Below, piece after piece: positions 59,165 to 64,000 of a DNA stretch of 64,000 bases. The notes below the pieces were generated by a model. The model worked only from the letters and a program-made list of their open reading frames with translations. It made no database searches and had not been told where the DNA came from. The DNA comes from Parachlorella kessleri (Eukaryota > Chlorophyta > Trebouxiophyceae > Chlorellales > Chlorellaceae): NCBI GenBank assembly GCA_001598975.1, contig BBXU01002470.1, positions 1 through 64,000 on the forward strand, read 5' to 3'. Position numbers and translations under genes: made by a program. Within the stretch, counting starts at the first letter, position 1. Each line of letters starts with the position of its first letter.

Positions 59165-62100
59165 GCCATGCAGAGCTGGAGGCTGGGCCTGGACAAGCGT
59201 GCTCTCCATATGGCCAGGCCAGCAATGGGCAGCAACTTCCAGCAGCTTCCAGTCAGCAGGTGATGGGATATTGACCTTGGCAAATCGCCTGGTATATTTC
59301 TATATCAAACTTAGGAGTCCAGCAGTTTGATTGCTGTAAACTGCTGCCCTAAGTTCTGCTTTGCATCGTGCCACATCCAACTGGCCGCACTTTATGCCAT
59401 CGTTAGGAGGCGTGCTGGATTATTGCTGAGGTATGTCCGCCTCATCGTCCTGCCTTGCTGCAGCAATACCGAAAAGCATGCAGTGGACCTAGTCACCATT
59501 GACGCAGTCTGCATATATCTCACCAGCGATTGGTCCTGCTGCCTGCAGGACTTGCTTTCCCCATCCCTTTGCGAAGAACTCCCAGACGATCCCTTTGCCT
59601 CATTGGGATTTGCTGCTGGCGCCACTGACAGCCTGCAGGCGAATCTGCAGGCCCTGGCGGCAGAAGTAAGATTTGGGCATTGAGCTGCATGGTTTGCTAA
59701 CTGGCATATTTGGGAACCTGCCATCAAGACTGGTGTGTGCCGCCTGGCTATGTGCCCGTATGTGTAGGCGTACACCTGCCTTCCAGAATAGCATGGTTGC
59801 TGTTATCAAGGTGTAAGGCACATTTCTGACATCAGCTGTCGGAAGGGGCGCCAAAGCGCTGCCAAATGTGCTAAGGTGCAGGGGGAGCATGCCCCAGCAT
59901 CCAGCCAAGCCCACAGCAAGCGTGGGTGGGAGACAGATCCTTCACAGGATGCCGGTGCAGGCAAGGTATGCTGGCTGTCGACTGCCTTACTGCATGCAGC
60001 TTATCTGATGCAGACCATGGCCACGGTAACCCAGCGCTGAACCCGCACCGGCAAGCTTCGACTGTGCGGGTCAGGTTCAACTTGCGCTGGATTGCCTTTT
60101 GGGTCCAGTGCCCATCTTATTCCTTTTGTATAGGTTAGTAAGCGAAGGGAGGCTGAGATGGAGCTGATACCCATCCCGGAAGGGGTGACAGTGGGGGGTA
60201 TTCTGGGCCCGTCAGGCAGCCGTGTACAAGCCATCAGGCACATCTCAGGTGGGTGTTTGCTGCCTTGAACAGAGCAATATCAAGACTGTTAGGGGTTGAA
60301 ATACGAGGCTCTGTATCCACAGAAGCTGCTGAATGCTGCTTTTAGGGCATTGCTCTTCTAAAACGCCTCAGGTCTGTGCCCTGTTGCAAAGGAAGTTGAT
60401 ACTTGCATGTGCAGGTGCAGGACTGCATGTGTGTCCGGCTGATAACACCGTCAAAATAGTAGGGAGCGCAGGGCAGAGGAAGGAGGCGATTGACAAGCTT
60501 GGGGATTTATTCCATGGCTTGCAGTTATCGAGTGAGCTTTGATCTATAGGCGTGGCCTGCACTACGCTAGGGACTGGGGGTGGAGGTGACCTGCACAATC
60601 GTGCCACTGTCACAGCTAGCATTGCAACGGAAAATGTGCAACCTGCACATTGTGGGATGTTTGGTCCACTGCAAAGGAGATGCCTAGTGCCGCCGGTAGG
60701 CATCCTGTGCACTGCAGTTGCAAGTTGCAATGCAGCCCTGGCATCCCATAGACTGGGCCTCCTATCGGATGCTGTAGGCGCAAAGGCCATACGGCGGCCA
60801 AAGCGTGCAGTGGTTGTGCTACCTCCAAGCCTGGACAACGGCGTACGCTTCCTGCGCCTAGAAGACTATGGTGGGGACTTGGAACCTTGTTTTTAGCGAC
60901 TGCCTGCAGTCCGCTGTGGCTCACCCTGACCCGGCCATGTCGAACCAGTGTGGCATTAGCATGCTCCAGACTTGCCGAGGACACAGGCTATCTGTCACAG
61001 GTGTCATTGCAATGTCGTACCTGGGTGTATGTATGCGGCTGCATATCCGGCCTTATATACAAGCTTCCTTCTGATGAGAGATCAGACCTTTTGCTGCCAT
61101 GCCCAGGGCCAGCATCCATGCTGAGAGCACTGGGGGCAGATCTGCCCTACTATGAGCTCCAACCAGCCGAGTGTCCTAGTGGCCTGGCAGAGACCCAGGC
61201 AAATGCAGCCTGCGGCCTATCCCAGGTGACAGTTGCATGCAGTTGTATGGATTTGCTGAAGGAATGTAAAGCTTTCAGCTTCACTCCAGAGTCTGCGTTG
61301 AGAATCTTGGAAGGTTTCTTCAGTAGCGCAATGGTGATCCGTGGGTCTGTCTCTGACATCCATCAGGCTTCTCATACTGCAGGCAATTTTTGTACCTCAC
61401 GCACAAGAGCACAGGGTCTTGCAAGACCTTCTGCGAACAGCTGCTGACTGCAAATGTGGAGGCGTGATGAAGCTGCGCTTCCAATTTGGTAAGTTTTGCT
61501 GCGTTGGGTACTGCTCTGCAGATGGTTGCAAACTTTTTAGGTCTGTATCGCATGCACTCATTCAAGCGACTTGAGACCTCTGCAACATAGTTGCTGGTCC
61601 CAATATTTTGCCAGCCAACGGAGGTGGAACGACGTGTGATTCATTTCTGCAGGTCGCCAGGCTTTCTGTGACTCCAAACGGCCTGCAGACATTCCATTGA
61701 ACGTGCTGGGCCCTCTGTCAGTAGTAAGGCTCGGTGTGAGTACATCCTAACATAATAACCTGCCTGAGCATGCTGCGATCTGTTCTACCTGTTGTGTACT
61801 CTGCGCCATGTCAGTCGATATGCGTATCCTTGCCAATTTAGGCAGCGTCTGATCAGGGATCACAAAAAGAGTAGGCTGCATGAGTGTGCCAGTGGTATTG
61901 GCTCAGCACATTAAGTCATCAAGTATGCAGGAGTTGAGGGTGCCATACAACATGAGGCCGTACTTCCTTACCATAATCCCTGCGGGCAACATGGACAAAG
62001 GGAAGTCTGCGCTTGCCTCTCTGGGGTTCAGCCCAGCGACTCAGGGCCAGGCCACTGTGTCCCTGCACCTCAGCGGCAAGCCGAATGGTCCCTGCTTTGG

Positions 62101-63736
62101 CACGCGTATTGTGATCAGCTTTGACCACGACCAGAGGTGAGTGCCAAGCTTGACCCTAGGGAAGGGAGAAGCTTCGCTGCAAGCTTCATTGCAAGCGGAG
62201 CTGTCACACATGTGAACCTCTGATGTTGTCCTTGGCTGCTGCTGCTACTGCTGCTGCTTCCCAAGCTCTAGCTTGCAGATTTGGCTACCCCTACTTTGTG
62301 CGTAAAGTAGTTAAGTGGCCAGCTTCCCTTCTGCACGCGCAGTAGCACACCTGCTCTGAAGCCGCGCAAGGTGAAGACTGCCAACGAGAAGCCCTACTTT
62401 GTTGCTTTTCTTAACACCGATGGCCTCTCAGATTTCAGGGTCAAACTGCTAAGCCACACTGTCTTTCAGCGGGTGAGGTCCTTGCTCAAAGCCGTGTTCA
62501 TTGCACTGCTTGCGGTCAAGATGCTAAGGCAAGCTGTCTTAAGATGATTGTGTGTTCCATGCCTTGAGGTATATGTACCTCAATGCCTGCAGTTCTGTTC
62601 ATGCACTGATCCTTGCACACACATGGCTTATCTCTCTTGTGGTTGTTAAGGGCCCCCCTGCTGCTAAATATGCTCAGATTTCTCCTCCGAGTAGAAGGGT
62701 CCAGTACCAGGGTTGCCTCAGTCGTACTTCCTCTGTGCCAATGTCCCAGCCGCCACCAAATGAGGCAGCGACAAGTGAGCCTCAAGAGCACCAGCACCTG
62801 CTGCAGCTGTGGGAGGTTGCAAGCTCCTGTCGGCTTGAGGGCGGCACTGTGAAGTTGGACCCAAGGTAAGCATGAGATGTGTATGTAGCACCCCGTCACA
62901 TGTCTGTGCGTCCTGGCAGCTCGGATAACATAAGACCCCTTAGCTGAGCCCCGCACATGTGGGGCTCAGCCGTTGGAGGATCAGCTACAGTGTTTGAGCC
63001 CAAGTCTAGCTCCACTGTCATGCGTGTGGCTGCATTCAGTTTGACACCACTGACGTCAGGTTGTTGAATGGAGTAGAAACATCCTTGTTGCAGATATACT
63101 GACGTCTGGCTCACAGACACTGTCCGCTTCAAGGAGGGCAAGGAGAGGTTCCTACGGTCCTACCAGGTGGGTGGGCCAGTTGGGTGTAACAGGCTTCCTG
63201 GCGTTGATGTTTATAGCGCCGCCATGTGCCGCACTGCAGATGGGTGGGGAGGGGTTCAGGCAAACCCAACTGCCATCTGTCAGCACCCAAACTCTTTCCG
63301 CACCTGCAGGTGGGCTCAGGGGAGGTGAGGCTGCAAGTGACAGCCAACCCAGTGCAGCAGGATGGCGTGACCCACTACGAACTCTGTGGCTCCTGCCCCA
63401 CCCTAGATGCTGCTTTGAAGCAGCAGCGGGCGGCCAGCACCGGTGGCAACACCAGAGCGGCGGTGAGTGCTGGTGAGGGCTGGCAGGGGCCCTCACTGGC
63501 AGAGTGCCTTCATGTAGTGGTGTGGTTTTGCCGGGAGCTGCGCCAGTTGCTGCCTCCTGGTGGGTAGCAAACCTCGCGGCAGTGACCCTGTCCTGTGTGG
63601 GGCACAAGTCCAGGAAGAGCAGCACAGCTTCCCGATGGAGGCTGATAGGTTGGATTGCCTACAGCAGACTGTGCACCTGTCGTACGAATTCCGGGGCTTG
63701 CAGGGCGCGGTGCGCGAGAAGGACTTGGGTGTATAG
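57156..63736 (+). CDS. KH-domain RNA-binding protein with polyglutamine and unassigned C-terminal half
   Basis: An 18-exon model keeps frame throughout: 57156-57497, 57665-57928, 58155-58489, 58734-59259, 59549-59665, 59882-59965, 60134-60248, 60415-60531, 60718-60870, 61107-61225, 61383-61488, 61653-61735, 61931-62136, 62343-62472, 62651-62865, 63094-63166, 63310-63462, 63614-63736 (1,086 residues). Exons 7 and 8 encode one KH domain: PIPEGVTVGGILGPSGSRVQ, with GPSG in the place of the usual GxxG loop, then IRHISGAGLHVCP and the final helix KEAIDKLGDLFHGL. KH domains bind single-stranded RNA or DNA. Exon 4 has Pro-rich sequence and 21 CAG-coded Gln. The C-terminal half (exons 9-18) contains VVVLPPSLDNGVRFL, YNMRPYFLTIIPAG, GTRIVISFDHDQ, KPYFVAFLNTDGLSDFRVKL and GEVRLQVTANPVQQDG, not assigned to any family. 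The 61226-61332 stretch is open in frame and may be coding. Function beyond RNA binding is unknown. Confidence 0.8.
59101..59163 (+). repeat. (CAG)21 polyglutamine run
   Basis: Twenty-one uninterrupted CAG codons in exon 4 of the KH-protein gene, after VEQLLST. A pure run of this length is prone to length change. Confidence 0.95.
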
Positions 63737-64000
63737 CGCAACTCCTGGCAAACCAAGGCTGCTGGTTCAACTCAGGCTGCAGAGCAGGGTTCAAGCTGTC
63801 ATAGCAGGCTATGCTTTACTGACAATTTATATTCAAGTTGCCACAAGAGGGACAGGGTAAGGCTTGACAGAAGTGAGGGCAGGGAGTTCGACGCACTGCT
63901 CATGACAAATCGTGGGTACTCAGCTCTGTGTGAAGAAAGCAAACGGTGCATACACCGTTGGTTACTGCCTCAGCGGTTATTCCCTGCCTCTGTGCTTGCA
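63737..64000. other. 3' flank of the KH-protein gene to window end
   Basis: The 3' UTR and beyond. No further exon or gene was recognised. Confidence 0.5.

Noticed and set aside
1..64000. CRISPR arrays, operons, prophage or defence-system genes
   Set aside because: The window has spliced eukaryotic genes throughout; repeats present are microsatellites, telomere-like tracts and local duplications, none with regular spacer structure.

Overview
This window looks like a stretch of nuclear chromosome from a green alga of the core Chlorophyta. The coding sequence is GC-rich. Genes are cut into many exons by introns of roughly 100-450 bases with GT-AG (sometimes GC-AG) borders. TGTAA motifs of the kind green algae use as polyadenylation signals follow several stop codons, and CAG runs encode polyglutamine. 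An Arabidopsis-type (CCCTAAA) telomere-like tract lies inside an intron. The protein families are plant-like: a MORN-repeat phosphatidylinositol-phosphate 5-kinase, a P3A proton pump and a membrane-anchored ubiquitin-fold protein. No prokaryotic operons, CRISPR arrays, rRNA or tRNA genes were seen.

Layout. 1-5.1 kb: a CA microsatellite, an unrecognised minus-strand gene, a Maf/HAM1-type nucleotide pyrophosphatase (5 exons, 217 aa) and a small hydrophilic protein with a possible organelle-targeting start. 5.7-22.3 kb: two paralogous MORN-repeat PIP5-kinases arranged head to head around a short shared 5' region at about 12.4-12.8 kb. 24.1-32.4 kb: a 25-exon plasma-membrane H+-ATPase. 33.8-34.8 kb: a four-exon MUB protein with a CC-type prenylation box. 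35.6-51.2 kb: a giant minus-strand gene for the multi-S1 ribosome-assembly factor RRP5/PDCD11, which ends in an acidic tail without the usual HAT/TPR half. 51.5-56.1 kb: a plus-strand gene divergent from RRP5, encoding a long Gln/Ala-rich protein of unknown function. 57.2-63.7 kb: an 18-exon gene for a KH-domain protein with polyglutamine and an unassigned C-terminal half.

How they fit together. These are ordinary single-copy eukaryotic genes rather than a cluster. Two loose themes appear. One is membrane and signalling: the PIP5-kinases, the proton pump and the prenylated MUB all act at the plasma membrane. The other is RNA: RRP5 and the KH protein. I found no defence island, mobile element or gene cluster that would count as a new system.

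The most interesting points are structural: an inverted pair of PIP5-kinases with very large low-complexity inserts inside the kinase domain, one with an N-terminal membrane segment; an RRP5 without its HAT module; a telomere-like tract framed by a 28-base inverted repeat in an RRP5 intron; an in-frame 111-base duplication that copies an RRP5 splice donor; and three GC-AG introns. Exon boundaries were read by eye from splice signals and reading frame. The Maf, MUB, Gln-rich and KH models were checked to keep frame throughout; the others are approximate.
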